Positions 44,700-53,416 of a stretch of DNA of 64,000 nt are shown in pieces. A model generated the notes under the pieces. It was not told the DNA's origin. It did not search any database and saw only the letters and a list, made by a program, of their open reading frames with translations. This DNA is from Bifidobacterium tissieri. GTDB lineage: Bacteria; Actinomycetota; Actinomycetes; Actinomycetales; Bifidobacteriaceae. The translations under genes were made by a program, and so were the position numbers. Within the stretch, counting starts at the first letter, position 1; each line of letters starts with the position of its first letter. The DNA is taken from NCBI RefSeq assembly GCF_002259645.1, contig NZ_MWWV01000003.1, positions 62,001 through 126,000 of the forward strand. The letters run 5' to 3'.

Positions 44700-45234
44700 A
44701 AAGAGACACTCCCGAATTGTAGGTTGGTCATACCGTAATTGTCGGGATTGTGGGTTGTGTGTGTGGGGTGCACTAACAGAGATCGGATGTTGGTTGGATG
44801 TGGTGGTTATCAATTGAAATATGAGGCTTGGTGTGCTGGGAGTGTGGATTGTCTGCGATGGTGTCGGGCCGTGTGAATGCTTGAAGCCATATTGATGCGG
44901 CGGGTGCTGTTGTATTGCGGAGGATCATGTGCGGTGCGCCGAGTGTGGTGCGCAATAGAATAGGGGGTAAAGGGGTATAAAAGGTATCATTTGCATGATG
45001 TCAGATGTATTATTTCTTGCAAAAATACGAACGCTCAAGTGGCGTTATGATTTGTGAACAAAGTCAATGTGAACTTTTTCTCGAATTCGATTTGTTTCGC
45101 ATACGGGGGTATAACTGTATGTGTGGGGGTAATCCTCGATTCGTGTGGTCGGGTATGGGGGTGCGATGTTGTGCCCTATGCCGCGAGTGCAGGAATCAAT
45201 GGCAATAGCGGAGCAGAAAGAGAGATATTTCGCT
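44700..45234 (+). other. AT-rich region upstream of the pilin gene
   Basis: Clearly lower GC than the rest of the window, with no convincing gene. Possible -10 boxes include TATGAT (45046-45051) and TATAAC (45110-45115). Three runs of five G occur at about 45104, 45124 and 45157, in a place where other bifidobacteria are known to carry length-variable G-tracts before pilus genes; five is short for slippage. Confidence 0.45.
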
Positions 45235-46473
45235 ATGACTATGAAGAAACTGTTTGCAGGCCTCGCCGCCGCGGCCACACTCCTCAGCGGCATGGCCCTC
45301 GGCATCAGCACCGCCAGCGCGGCTGAGCCGGTGAGCTTTGCGGACAACAAAACGATTACTGTAACGGCATCGGATGCTCAGCAGTTTTACACTAAGCCCG
45401 TTGATACGCAGAATTTGCAGAAGAATTTGCGTGAATTCAAGTACGTCAAGCTTGCAGGTTATGAGGCGGTTCCCAATGCCAGTGGAACTGGTATCAAGCT
45501 GGTTGATGGTATCACCGGTGACGCGGCCAATGCCGCATTCGCGGCGGCTGGCTATGATGCTGCTAAGAATGGGAATGACCCATGGCAGTGGCTTGGCACG
45601 ACTTCCGGCACGTGGACGACTGATCAGACTAAGGGCTTTGTGGACGCACTGAAGAATTCTGCAGAGACTGACATTACGCCTGACGCTTCCAATGACGGTA
45701 AGACCTTGACTTTCTCGTTTGAAAGCGCAGGTCTGTACCTGATTGTCGATCAGAGCGGCGAAGTGACTGTCACCGATGACGAAAATTCGAAGTTGGTGTG
45801 GGTGGAGAATGGCCCCTTCCTCGCTGGTACCAAGATCGACAATGCCGCCCCTACAATTCAGAACTCCAATGGTGTGATCGGTGCCGGTGTCATTGATGCT
45901 AAGAGCAACTCGGTCGAAACCCACAAGGGTGGTTTTACCTTCCACAAGAAGGATGCCAATAATCTGCCGGTTGCTAATGCCGTGTTCGTGGTGAAGAACG
46001 ATAAGGGCGAGTACGGTCTGTACTCCAACAGCAACTGGACCTGGACGAATACCAAGCCTGATGTTACGAAGTTGCCGACGGATGATGTTGATCGGAAGGC
46101 AGCTGGTTTCTTTGTGAGTGGAAGTTCTCAGGGTTCTGTGATTGTGCAGGCTCTGACTGAAGGTACGTACACCGTTGAGGAGATCAAGGCTGCCGACGAT
46201 TATCTGCAGACCGCGTTGCCGTCCTTCACCGTGACCATTGGCAAGGACGGCACGGTTTCCGCATACGACGTGGATACGAATGACACTTGGGGCCTTGTCG
46301 ACGGGGATACGACTAACGGTGTGACCGTCAAGAACGTGAAGTCCATTACGCAGCTGCCGCTTACCGGTGCTGCTGGAACGATCCTGTTCTCGGCTGTCGG
46401 CGTGCTGCTGGCCGCTGCTGCCGGTACGGTGTTCCTCAAGTCCCGTTCCACCAAGCGTGCTCTGCGCGCCTGA
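45235..46473 (+). CDS. LPxTG-anchored pilin (major subunit type)
   Basis: 412 aa. A signal peptide (MKKLFAGLAAAATLLSGMAL, cleavage near ASA-AEP) is followed by a D2-type isopeptide domain (about 35-200), a Cna-B-like domain with FTFHKKDANNLPVANAVF and an E-box YTVEEIKAADDYLQ, then the sorting signal LPLTG at 374-378, a hydrophobic helix and a KSRSTKR tail. This is the design of shaft pilins cross-linked by a class C sortase. Starts at 45235, 45241 or 45199 are possible; I prefer 45235. Codon use is less GC-biased than in neighbours, which suggests transfer or different selection. A perfect hairpin separates it from the adhesin gene. Confidence 0.82.
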   Translation: MTMKKLFAGLAAAATLLSGMALGISTASAAEPVSFADNKTITVTASDAQQFYTKPVDTQNLQKNLREFKYVKLAGYEAVPNASGTGIKLVDGITGDAANAAFAAAGYDAAKNGNDPWQWLGTTSGTWTTDQTKGFVDALKNSAETDITPDASNDGKTLTFSFESAGLYLIVDQSGEVTVTDDENSKLVWVENGPFLAGTKIDNAAPTIQNSNGVIGAGVIDAKSNSVETHKGGFTFHKKDANNLPVANAVFVVKNDKGEYGLYSNSNWTWTNTKPDVTKLPTDDVDRKAAGFFVSGSSQGSVIVQALTEGTYTVEEIKAADDYLQTALPSFTVTIGKDGTVSAYDVDTNDTWGLVDGDTTNGVTVKNVKSITQLPLTGAAGTILFSAVGVLLAAAAGTVFLKSRSTKRALRA

Positions 46474-46491
46474 TCTGATCGGGTAGTAACT

Positions 46492-46545
46492 GAGTTTGCG
46501 TCCGGGCTATACGTTGCATGGTCCGGACGCAAACTCGGTTTATAT
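46492..46545 (+). terminator. Internal hairpin between pilin and adhesin genes
   Basis: GAGTTTGCGTCCGG 46492-46505 pairs perfectly with 46523-46536, followed by GGTTTAT. It should limit read-through so that the shaft pilin is made in excess over the tip protein. Confidence 0.8.
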
Positions 46546-46705
46546 GAACGTGTACTAATAACCGGCTGTGAATGGTCGATGGCGATTGTCGGCCATTCAT
46601 AGTCAGGAATGACAATCAGCAACGTCGAACGACTACGACAGTCGTAATGACGACATTTGCGTGCGTGACGCAACGCGAGAGAAGAGCAACGAGGAATTGA
46701 ATTTG

Positions 46706-49700
46706 ATGGGTGCAAAGCGTGTATTGGCTGGTTTTGCCGGCATAGTGGCGGCTCTGGCCATAGGTCCGTTGGCAGTAGGAGTGACGGCCAATGCTGCGGA
46801 GCCGGACGCCACGGTCAATGACGCCGCGAGCTTTCTGCAGGCGGCATTCCCCTGCACTGCGGGACAGACCAAGCGAGTGATCGTCAACGGCGACATCGCT
46901 CTCAATGCGGACAACAAGGGCAATGACACTACTGTCGCATGCCAGTTGACTATCGTATCCAACGGTGAACATCAGTTCACGTGGTCGGGATCCGGCAAGC
47001 TGTTCGATGTGCAGAACGGCGGCAGCATTGTCATCGGTGATGATGAAAACAACCAACTTACCTTCACCAACACCGACGATCAGGCACACGGATCGCTGGT
47101 TCATCTGAACAACGGCGGAAGTCTGACCATCAACGGCGGCACGTTCACCAAGCTGCGGGCTGGTGCCAGCGCGGTGGCCGAGAGCAACGGCGGCACGGTG
47201 ACCATCAACGGCGGGTCGTTTACAAACAACACGACGAATGGCAATGGCGGCCTCGTTCATCAGACGAACGGCACCATCGTGATCAGCGGCGGCACGTTCT
47301 CTACCAACACGAGCGAACGCGGATCCGTAGTGTATAACGAGGGCGACGGTGGACGAATCGAAGTCCACGGCGGCACGTTCACGAACAATACGTCCAATAT
47401 GGCCGCCGGTGTGATCATGCAGGACTCGACCAAGGGCACCATGCTCGTGGACGGCGGTACGTTCTCCGGCAACACGGCCGGCACCAAGGGCGGAGCGATC
47501 CACAACAACGGAACGTTGGTGGTCACATCGGGGGACGGCGGAAAGACGATACCGAAGTTCGAAAAGAACACGGCCAAGGGGAACGGCGATGGCCAGGGTG
47601 GCGGTGCCATCTCCCAGGATCGCGGCGAGATGACAATCTCCGGTGGAAAATTCACCGGCAACCACACCGTCAGCACCGCATACATGAGCGGTGGCGGTGC
47701 GGTCTACGCCAAGGGATCGCTCACCGTGTCGAACAAGAACGGTGACAAACCGCTGTTCGACGGCAACTGGGCGGGAATCGAGGATAGCAACACCGTAAAA
47801 TTCACTGATAACACCGGTCTTGAGACGACCTCCGGTACCACTGATACCAAGGGAACTATCGGACACGGCGGCGCGGGTGGTGCGATCTTCCTGCAGAACG
47901 GCAACTCCAAGGGATTCATCCTCGGTGGTGAATACATCAACAACACGTCCGGCTATCTAGGCGGTGCCATCTACACCGAGGAGGACTCCACCACGTACGT
48001 GGCACCGGCCGTGGCCACCCTCAACAAGGCCGGCCATTTCGGCGGCGGTCTGTGGCTCTGTCCGTCCGGCAACGCCAGTGCTTCGCAGGGCGGCAATATC
48101 GCACTGCTCAACAACACTGTGGACGAATCGATCGACGAGAACCCGGAAAATCACGAAGAGAAAACGGGATTCCCCACTGAGGCCGGCGACGATCTGGCTT
48201 TGATGAACCCGGGGTGGAAGAGCCAGTGGGGGAAGATCACCTATAACGCATTCGAGCTGCTCAACACATGGTTCACGAATCGTGACAAAGCTGCCGTCAC
48301 CTGGTACTGGGACGGTCAGCCGGAAACCATGACCAGCGGTTTCGCCGACAAATATCAGCAGAAGGATGGCGGTCAGGGGGCAAACGCCGTCAGAGCGTAC
48401 AAGCATGACGGCAGCGATGCGCCTGATAAGAGCAGTGGCAAATATCTGCGATACGCCGAAGCCACTCGTGTGGAACAAGAGCCTGCTTTGTTGCAGCAGG
48501 CCCACGGGGACAACAAGAAGCACGGCATTGCTGACACCGAGGGCGGTATCGCATTGAAGGCCATCCCCACGAACGACGCAGGTCTCAACGCCGCGTGGAC
48601 GAACGCGCGTGTGCTGTTCAAGCACAATGCGGCACGACTGTCCGGCGGCGCGTTCGGATCCAACGGGCGCGTGATCTTCGCCACGCCGGACGCCGCCACA
48701 TGGACCAAGATCGACGCCGACACCAAGGCTGCGATCGCCGGATCCGAGTGGAAGGTGACCGGTCCGGGCGCGAACCAATGGGATCTGGAACCGTCCAACT
48801 GCCTGACGCTCGACGAGCAGAAGAGCTGGAATGGTGGATACACCGATAAGGTCACGTACACGATCAACTACTGCTGGCACTACGACTACAACGCGACGAC
48901 CGGCAAATTCGACCTGAGCACCACGCCGTCACTGATCGTCACCGACAACACCGGCAGTGATCAGACCAAATACGTGGGCAAGGACATGAACCCCGAACCG
49001 GGCGTCTTCTCCATCGACAACCTCAAAGACGGGGAACAGTTCACACTGACCGAGATCAAGGCGCCGGACGGATATCAGCTGTCCGGTAAAACCTACACGT
49101 TCACGGCCGACGCGCAGAGCTTCTCCCCGCCGATCAGCGTGCAGGGCGGAGACGTGCTGCCTGACAACGAGATCGGCAACAGCATATTCGCGGTCGAATG
49201 GACAAAGATCGACGCGGCGGACGCCGACAAGACCAATCCGACACCGCTCGCCGGATCCAAGTGGACGCTCACCCGTAAGGACAGTGATTTCTCCAAGACG
49301 ATCACGGATTGCGTGCCTGTCAACGATGAGAATGAGCCCGACAAGAACGGCCATTGCCCGACCAACAGCGACGGCAACGGATACACCTACGCCGATCAGG
49401 ACAAGGTCGATGGCAAGTTCCTCATCCGCGGACTGGCCCCCGGCACGTATACGCTCAAGGAGGAGACCGCGCCCGACGGGTACGATCTCAATCCCAACGA
49501 GTACACGTTCACCATTCCCACGTCGGACAAGGTGAATACGGATAATACGGTCCTTCACCCGGTGCGTGACGGTGAGATCAGCGGCATGATCGGCGACGAT
49601 AAGAGTCCGGTTGGTGCGCCGAAGGTCACCAAGACCGTGCAGAACGGAACTTGGGCCAACGGCGCGGCGTTCACGTTCCGACTGGCCGGCTCGGGTGACG

Positions 49701-50197
49701 ATGCGGCGTCGGCTCCGCTGCCGACTGCCGGTTGCATCAATCAGGGCACCGTTGCGCAGGACAAGTACTGTGACATCAGCATCACCGGCAACGGTACTGA
49801 TCAGACTCAGTCAGCGAACTACGGGAACATCGCGTTCGCGAACGTGACCGGGAAGACGACCTACACGTACACGATCACGGAGATCGGTACCGATGGCGAG
49901 CCTCGCACCGGTGGCACCAAGGGCGGACTCGTCTACTCGAAGGATGTGTGGAACGTCACGATCACCGTGAATCCAGCGGCGAATCCGGTGGTGAGCATCG
50001 CCTATGAGAAGGCGGGCGTGACGGGTTCTGCCGATACGGGTGCCGATTCCGCGACATTCGTGAACGTGGGCGTGGTGAGCAGTCTGCCGTTCACCGGCGG
50101 TGATGCGCGCATGTGGGCGATCGCCGGCGGCGGCATCGCAGTGCTCGCGCTGGGATCCGCAATCGCCTACGAACGCATGAAGCGCCGCGGCGAGTGA
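46706..50197 (+). CDS. Large LPxTG adhesin / tip pilin with beta-helix head
   Basis: 1163 aa. A signal peptide (about 1-31, ending TANAAEP) is followed by a right-handed parallel beta-helix of about 450 residues with repeated GGSLTINGGTFT- and GGTFSGNTAG-like turns, including GGAIHNNGTL and GGAISQD. Then come two SpaA/Cna-B domains, each opening WTKIDA (about 670 and 832), with E-boxes such as TLKEETAPDGYDL; a FctA-like isopeptide domain (about 970-1115); and LPFTG at 1127-1131, a membrane helix and a KRRGE tail. The beta-helix is probably the binding head for host or plant glycans or matrix. GAGGA precedes the start. No sortase gene follows. Confidence 0.85.
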   Translation: MGAKRVLAGFAGIVAALAIGPLAVGVTANAAEPDATVNDAASFLQAAFPCTAGQTKRVIVNGDIALNADNKGNDTTVACQLTIVSNGEHQFTWSGSGKLFDVQNGGSIVIGDDENNQLTFTNTDDQAHGSLVHLNNGGSLTINGGTFTKLRAGASAVAESNGGTVTINGGSFTNNTTNGNGGLVHQTNGTIVISGGTFSTNTSERGSVVYNEGDGGRIEVHGGTFTNNTSNMAAGVIMQDSTKGTMLVDGGTFSGNTAGTKGGAIHNNGTLVVTSGDGGKTIPKFEKNTAKGNGDGQGGGAISQDRGEMTISGGKFTGNHTVSTAYMSGGGAVYAKGSLTVSNKNGDKPLFDGNWAGIEDSNTVKFTDNTGLETTSGTTDTKGTIGHGGAGGAIFLQNGNSKGFILGGEYINNTSGYLGGAIYTEEDSTTYVAPAVATLNKAGHFGGGLWLCPSGNASASQGGNIALLNNTVDESIDENPENHEEKTGFPTEAGDDLALMNPGWKSQWGKITYNAFELLNTWFTNRDKAAVTWYWDGQPETMTSGFADKYQQKDGGQGANAVRAYKHDGSDAPDKSSGKYLRYAEATRVEQEPALLQQAHGDNKKHGIADTEGGIALKAIPTNDAGLNAAWTNARVLFKHNAARLSGGAFGSNGRVIFATPDAATWTKIDADTKAAIAGSEWKVTGPGANQWDLEPSNCLTLDEQKSWNGGYTDKVTYTINYCWHYDYNATTGKFDLSTTPSLIVTDNTGSDQTKYVGKDMNPEPGVFSIDNLKDGEQFTLTEIKAPDGYQLSGKTYTFTADAQSFSPPISVQGGDVLPDNEIGNSIFAVEWTKIDAADADKTNPTPLAGSKWTLTRKDSDFSKTITDCVPVNDENEPDKNGHCPTNSDGNGYTYADQDKVDGKFLIRGLAPGTYTLKEETAPDGYDLNPNEYTFTIPTSDKVNTDNTVLHPVRDGEISGMIGDDKSPVGAPKVTKTVQNGTWANGAAFTFRLAGSGDDAASAPLPTAGCINQGTVAQDKYCDISITGNGTDQTQSANYGNIAFANVTGKTTYTYTITEIGTDGEPRTGGTKGGLVYSKDVWNVTITVNPAANPVVSIAYEKAGVTGSADTGADSATFVNVGVVSSLPFTGGDARMWAIAGGGIAVLALGSAIAYERMKRRGE

Positions 50198-50293
50198 TGC
50201 CATGATCCTGTGATGGAGTTCCGGCCTGGCTTGGGTTTGACGACTCGAGCTAGGCCGCTCCACTATGACTTATCGCCACTATGTCTCACGCGC

Positions 50294-50648
50294 CTGCGGG
50301 TTCGTCACACGTGTGTTGGATGTGCATTGAGGCGTGCCCTTGGGTGCGGGTTTGTCGCACACGTGCGTCGGATGTGCACTGTGGCGTGCCCCTTAGTGCG
50401 GGTTTGTCGCACGCGTGTGTTGGATGTGCACTGAAGGGTGTTGCTTAGTGTGGGTTTGCTTCGCTCGTGTGTTGGATGCGTAAAAACGAGGTTGTGCCGG
50501 TCGCTCGGCGCGGTCTTTGCTTTGCGTGTGTGTTGAATGTGTACTGAGGCGTGTTCCTTACTGCGGGTTTGTCGCACGCGTGTGTTGGATGTGCACTGAA
50601 GCGTGTTCTTGACTGTGGGTTTGGCACACACTTGCGTCGGATGCGCAC
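50294..50648. repeat. Array of 36-nt units, inverted relative to 44293-44690, period 52
   Basis: Clear 36-nt units at 50344-50379, 50396-50431, 50561-50596 and 50613-50648, plus a 34-nt unit at 50294-50327 and degenerate ones at about 50448 and 50508. Each begins GTGCGGGTTTGTCGCAC and ends GTCGGATGTGCAC. Pairing on this strand uses several G.U pairs that would be A.C mismatches on the other strand, which hints that the RNA form of this strand is the structured one. Confidence 0.9.
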
Positions 50649-50697
50649 TGTGGTGATGATTCTGCATTGGGTGTTGTATGCGAGTTCTCTGGTTTTG

Positions 50698-51148
50698 TGG
50701 CAGGGAACGTTGATTGTTCGTATTTTTGTATTCTCTGCCACGACCTCTGGCAGGGAACGCAACAATGCGCTATTTCTTCGTTCTCTGCCACGGAGGAACT
50801 GCATATTGGACGCGTCTGTGTGGCAGAGAATCTGTATATCGCGTGATTTGTCATTGCCTGCCACGCCAGTGTGGCGCATGATGACGATAGGTCTATGAAT
50901 TACGTGGCAGAGAATATGGATTTTCCTATGTTTTATGCTCGCTGCCACAGCCCGTGGCAGGGAATGCAGGATTGTGGTGTATTCGCGTTCTCTACCATGA
51001 TTATGTGGCAGAGAACGTAGAACCACGCAGTATTTGAACTCGTTGCCACAGCCCGTGGCAGAGAATGCAAGATCGCGCTGTATTCATACTCTCTGCCACG
51101 GCCTTTGGCAGAGAACGCAAAATACGTCATATTCCACACTCTCTGCCA
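50698..51148. repeat. Array of eight 43-nt hairpin units with TGGCAGAGAA arms
   Basis: Units at 50698-50740, 50748-50790, 50821-50863, 50905-50947, 50955-50997, 51006-51048, 51056-51098 and 51106-51148. All are exactly 43 nt with 23-base variable middles; most neighbours are 50-51 bp apart. The right arms vary more (TTCTCTACCA, CTCGTTGCCA) than the left. Same family as 28893-29282. Confidence 0.95.
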
Positions 51149-51176
51149 CGTCAGGGTGTTTTCAGTCGACTAATCA

Positions 51177-51227
51177 ATCCCGCTTGGTTCTCTGCAGTAT
51201 CCCACGCTGCAGAGAACCAAGCGGGAT
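51177..51227 (-). terminator. Perfect 21-bp hairpin downstream of bioY
   Basis: ATCCCGCTTGGTTCTCTGCAG-type arms 51177-51197 and 51207-51227 pair without mismatch around a 9-base loop, about 30 bp after the bioY stop. Part of the arm (GGTTCTCTGC) resembles the right arm of the neighbouring 43-nt units, so it may derive from that family. Confidence 0.8.
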
Positions 51228-51257
51228 CAGTGGGACCAGTGACGACCAGCGGTGAAA

Positions 51258-51875
51258 TCAGTGACGGGCGAAGCCGGAGAAGCCGGCGCAAGCGAGCGAT
51301 GCGACGGCGGCCTTGATCAGATCACCGGCCACGAAGCCCATCGAGGCGAGCGCGACGGTGGCGATCGGCGCACCGGTGAGCGCGGACTGGATCACGAAGC
51401 CGAACGCATACACCACAACCACGCAGCCGATCAGGCTGGCACCGAAGTAGCGCAGTGCAGTGAGCGCACGCTGGGCGACCGAACCGGTGCGTGCCTTGCC
51501 TCGCAGCAGGGCGGCCACGATCACGCCGGGCAGGAAGCCGATCAGGAATCCGGCGCTCGGACCGAACAGTGCGGCCGTGGACGCGCCACCCGCGAACACC
51601 GGCAGACCCGCGGCACCGGCGGCAAGGTAGACGGCCATCGAGGAGCCGGCCTCACGCCAGCTGAGCGTCAGTGCGGCAAGCATCACCACGAACGTCTGCA
51701 GGGTGATCGGCACCGGCGTGCCCGGCACCGGAATCTCACCGGCCGCGGCCGACGCCCACATCAGTCCGGCAAACAGCAGCACCTTGGCCCCGGAGACCAG
51801 CAGACGACGTGCGCGCGTGGAGTCGGCGGTCCTGGAGACTTCGCTAAGAGGCTGGTTGCTGTGTTGTGCGTTCAT
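51258..51875 (-). CDS. bioY: Biotin transporter BioY (ECF S-component)
   Basis: 205-aa membrane protein with six hydrophobic segments. The first loop EIPVPGTPVPITLQTFVVMLAAL is the BioY signature that helps bind biotin, and GPSAGFLIGFLPG in the middle is also typical. It supplies biotin for the acyl-CoA carboxylase encoded downstream, with or without the shared EcfT/EcfA energising module (none in the window). ATG 51875 follows GAAAGGGA. It is divergent from birA, so a common control region at 51876-52171 is likely; that region holds CTTGAT...ATCAAG halves near 51941 and 51967 but no operator I recognise. Confidence 0.93.
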   Translation of the reverse strand: MNAQHSNQPLSEVSRTADSTRARRLLVSGAKVLLFAGLMWASAAAGEIPVPGTPVPITLQTFVVMLAALTLSWREAGSSMAVYLAAGAAGLPVFAGGASTAALFGPSAGFLIGFLPGVIVAALLRGKARTGSVAQRALTALRYFGASLIGCVVVVYAFGFVIQSALTGAPIATVALASMGFVAGDLIKAAVASLACAGFSGFARH

Positions 51876-52171
51876 ACAAATTCCCTTTCCGTCATGGCGG
51901 CGATCAACATCGATTGACGTCCCCACTCGTCATATGCGACTTGATCCATGACGTGAAAACGTTGCAATCAAGCCAATTGTTTACTGTATGGCATTCATCC
52001 TAGGGATCCAGGCTACGGAACGGTTTGTAGGAGCATACAAAATCCGATCGGGAATTTTGTCGTCTGCCGTCTTTCGGGTGCAATGCGTACGCGAGTAGGT
52101 TGTGGGATACAACCGGTGCCATGGGTGTGGGCATCGGTCGGGGAATCATCGTCGCGCGGCAAGGAGCCTGT

Positions 52172-53317
52172 ATGGAACGGTCGGATCAGTGCACCGGCAT
52201 GGGAGCCAAGGATGATCATGCCTCCGACGGGACGCCGCTGATCGCCGTTTCCAATTGCGCCGGCGACGTCGCTGATTCCAATGATTCCGTGCAGTCCGCC
52301 GATTCCGTGCGTGTGCTGACGAGTGTGGATTCGACCAACACCTATGCGACCAGTTCGGTTCGTCGGGCGCTCGCTGAAGACGACATTGATTGCGTGGATG
52401 TGGTGCGTGGCCTGTTCGACGATGGACATGCCGAATCGTCGGCCACCGAATCGTCTGCCGTTGCATCGGACTCCGAGCAGCGTGTGCCGATGAGCGTGGT
52501 GCTGTCGGATACGCAGACGGCCGGACGTGGACGACTGGATCGCACATGGTACAACGAGCCGGGCGAGTCGTTCGTCGGCACGTTTGTGACGGCAGTGCCC
52601 AAGGCGCTGCTTGATGGGGGAAGCTCAGGGTGGATGACCATGGCCGCGGGACTCGCGGCCATCTACGCGTTGGAGGCGACGACCGGACTAATCGCCGTGG
52701 ATCGGCAGAACGAGGCCGGATACGGCGGATGTTCTGAAGGCGTCAAGACTGTTCACGATAACGATAATCAAGTTGCACAAGGTGATGATCACGACGGTCG
52801 CTCGCAGCACGATCAGACCGGTCCCCGACTCGCTCTGAAATGGCCGAACGACGTGTATCTGACCGGTCGCAAACTCGGCGGTATCCTCGCCGAACTGGCC
52901 GCCGTGCGCGGGGACATCGCGATCGTCGTGTTCGGCATCGGTCTGAATCTGTTCGTGCCCGCCGATCGTCTGCCGACCGATCAGTCCACGTCACTGCAAC
53001 TGCAGGTGAACGATCTGCCCGAATACGCGGAACTGCGCAATCGGATCGCCGACGGCATCGCATCGTCGTTGCGGCATCGACTCACCCTGCTGGCGGCCGA
53101 TCCGGTCGCCGCGGCCGAAACACTGCGCAAGGAGACCGTGGCAGTGAGCTGGACGCTCGGCCGTCATGTGACCGCACGACTCGCACAGAACGGCGTGACC
53201 AGCGGACAGGTGGTGGAGGGCGTGGCGGAGTCCATCAACGCCGACGCGTCGCTGACCATCCGCACCGCGGACGACGAGATCGTCACCGTGACCACGGGGG
53301 ATGTGGGCGTCGAATAG
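52172..53317 (+). CDS. birA: Biotin--[acetyl-CoA-carboxylase] ligase, no DNA-binding domain
   Basis: 381 aa. The catalytic domain shows DTQTAGRGRLDRTWYNEPG (adenylate binding), then LKWPNDVYLTGRKLGGIL, and IVVFGIGLNLFVP, with a C-terminal SH3-like part. There is no helix-turn-helix, so it cannot repress biotin genes as E. coli BirA does. Two insertions are unusual: a Ser/Ala/Asp-rich stretch (about 80-105) and a charged one (about 180-210, VDRQNEAGYGG to QHDQTGPR) just before KWPND. ATG 52172 has AAGGAG with a 7-base spacer. It attaches biotin to the BCCP domain of the next gene product. Confidence 0.9.
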   Translation: MERSDQCTGMGAKDDHASDGTPLIAVSNCAGDVADSNDSVQSADSVRVLTSVDSTNTYATSSVRRALAEDDIDCVDVVRGLFDDGHAESSATESSAVASDSEQRVPMSVVLSDTQTAGRGRLDRTWYNEPGESFVGTFVTAVPKALLDGGSSGWMTMAAGLAAIYALEATTGLIAVDRQNEAGYGGCSEGVKTVHDNDNQVAQGDDHDGRSQHDQTGPRLALKWPNDVYLTGRKLGGILAELAAVRGDIAIVVFGIGLNLFVPADRLPTDQSTSLQLQVNDLPEYAELRNRIADGIASSLRHRLTLLAADPVAAAETLRKETVAVSWTLGRHVTARLAQNGVTSGQVVEGVAESINADASLTIRTADDEIVTVTTGDVGVE

Positions 53318-53369
53318 CGCCGGCACATGACGGTCGGCGGCAACGACCGGCAGGCCGACTGACCGTCAT

Positions 53370-53382
53370 ATCAAGTCTTGAT
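53370..53382. promoter_or_regulatory. Short palindrome upstream of accBC
   Basis: ATCAAG-T-CTTGAT lies 35 bp before the accBC start, in the birA-accBC gap. It may be an operator; too short to assign. Confidence 0.3.
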
Positions 53383-53416
53383 CGAGTAAGCACAACGAAC
53401 GGTACGGAAAGGAATC

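Noticed and set aside
45100..45165. Phase-variable G-tract controlling the pilin gene
   Set aside because: The three G-runs are only five long, too short to expect frequent slippage; kept only as a remark on the upstream region.
51876..52171. BirA or BioQ operator between bioY and birA
   Set aside because: No clear TTGTTAAC-type or TGAAC-N3-GTTCA palindrome could be found, and BirA has no DNA-binding domain.
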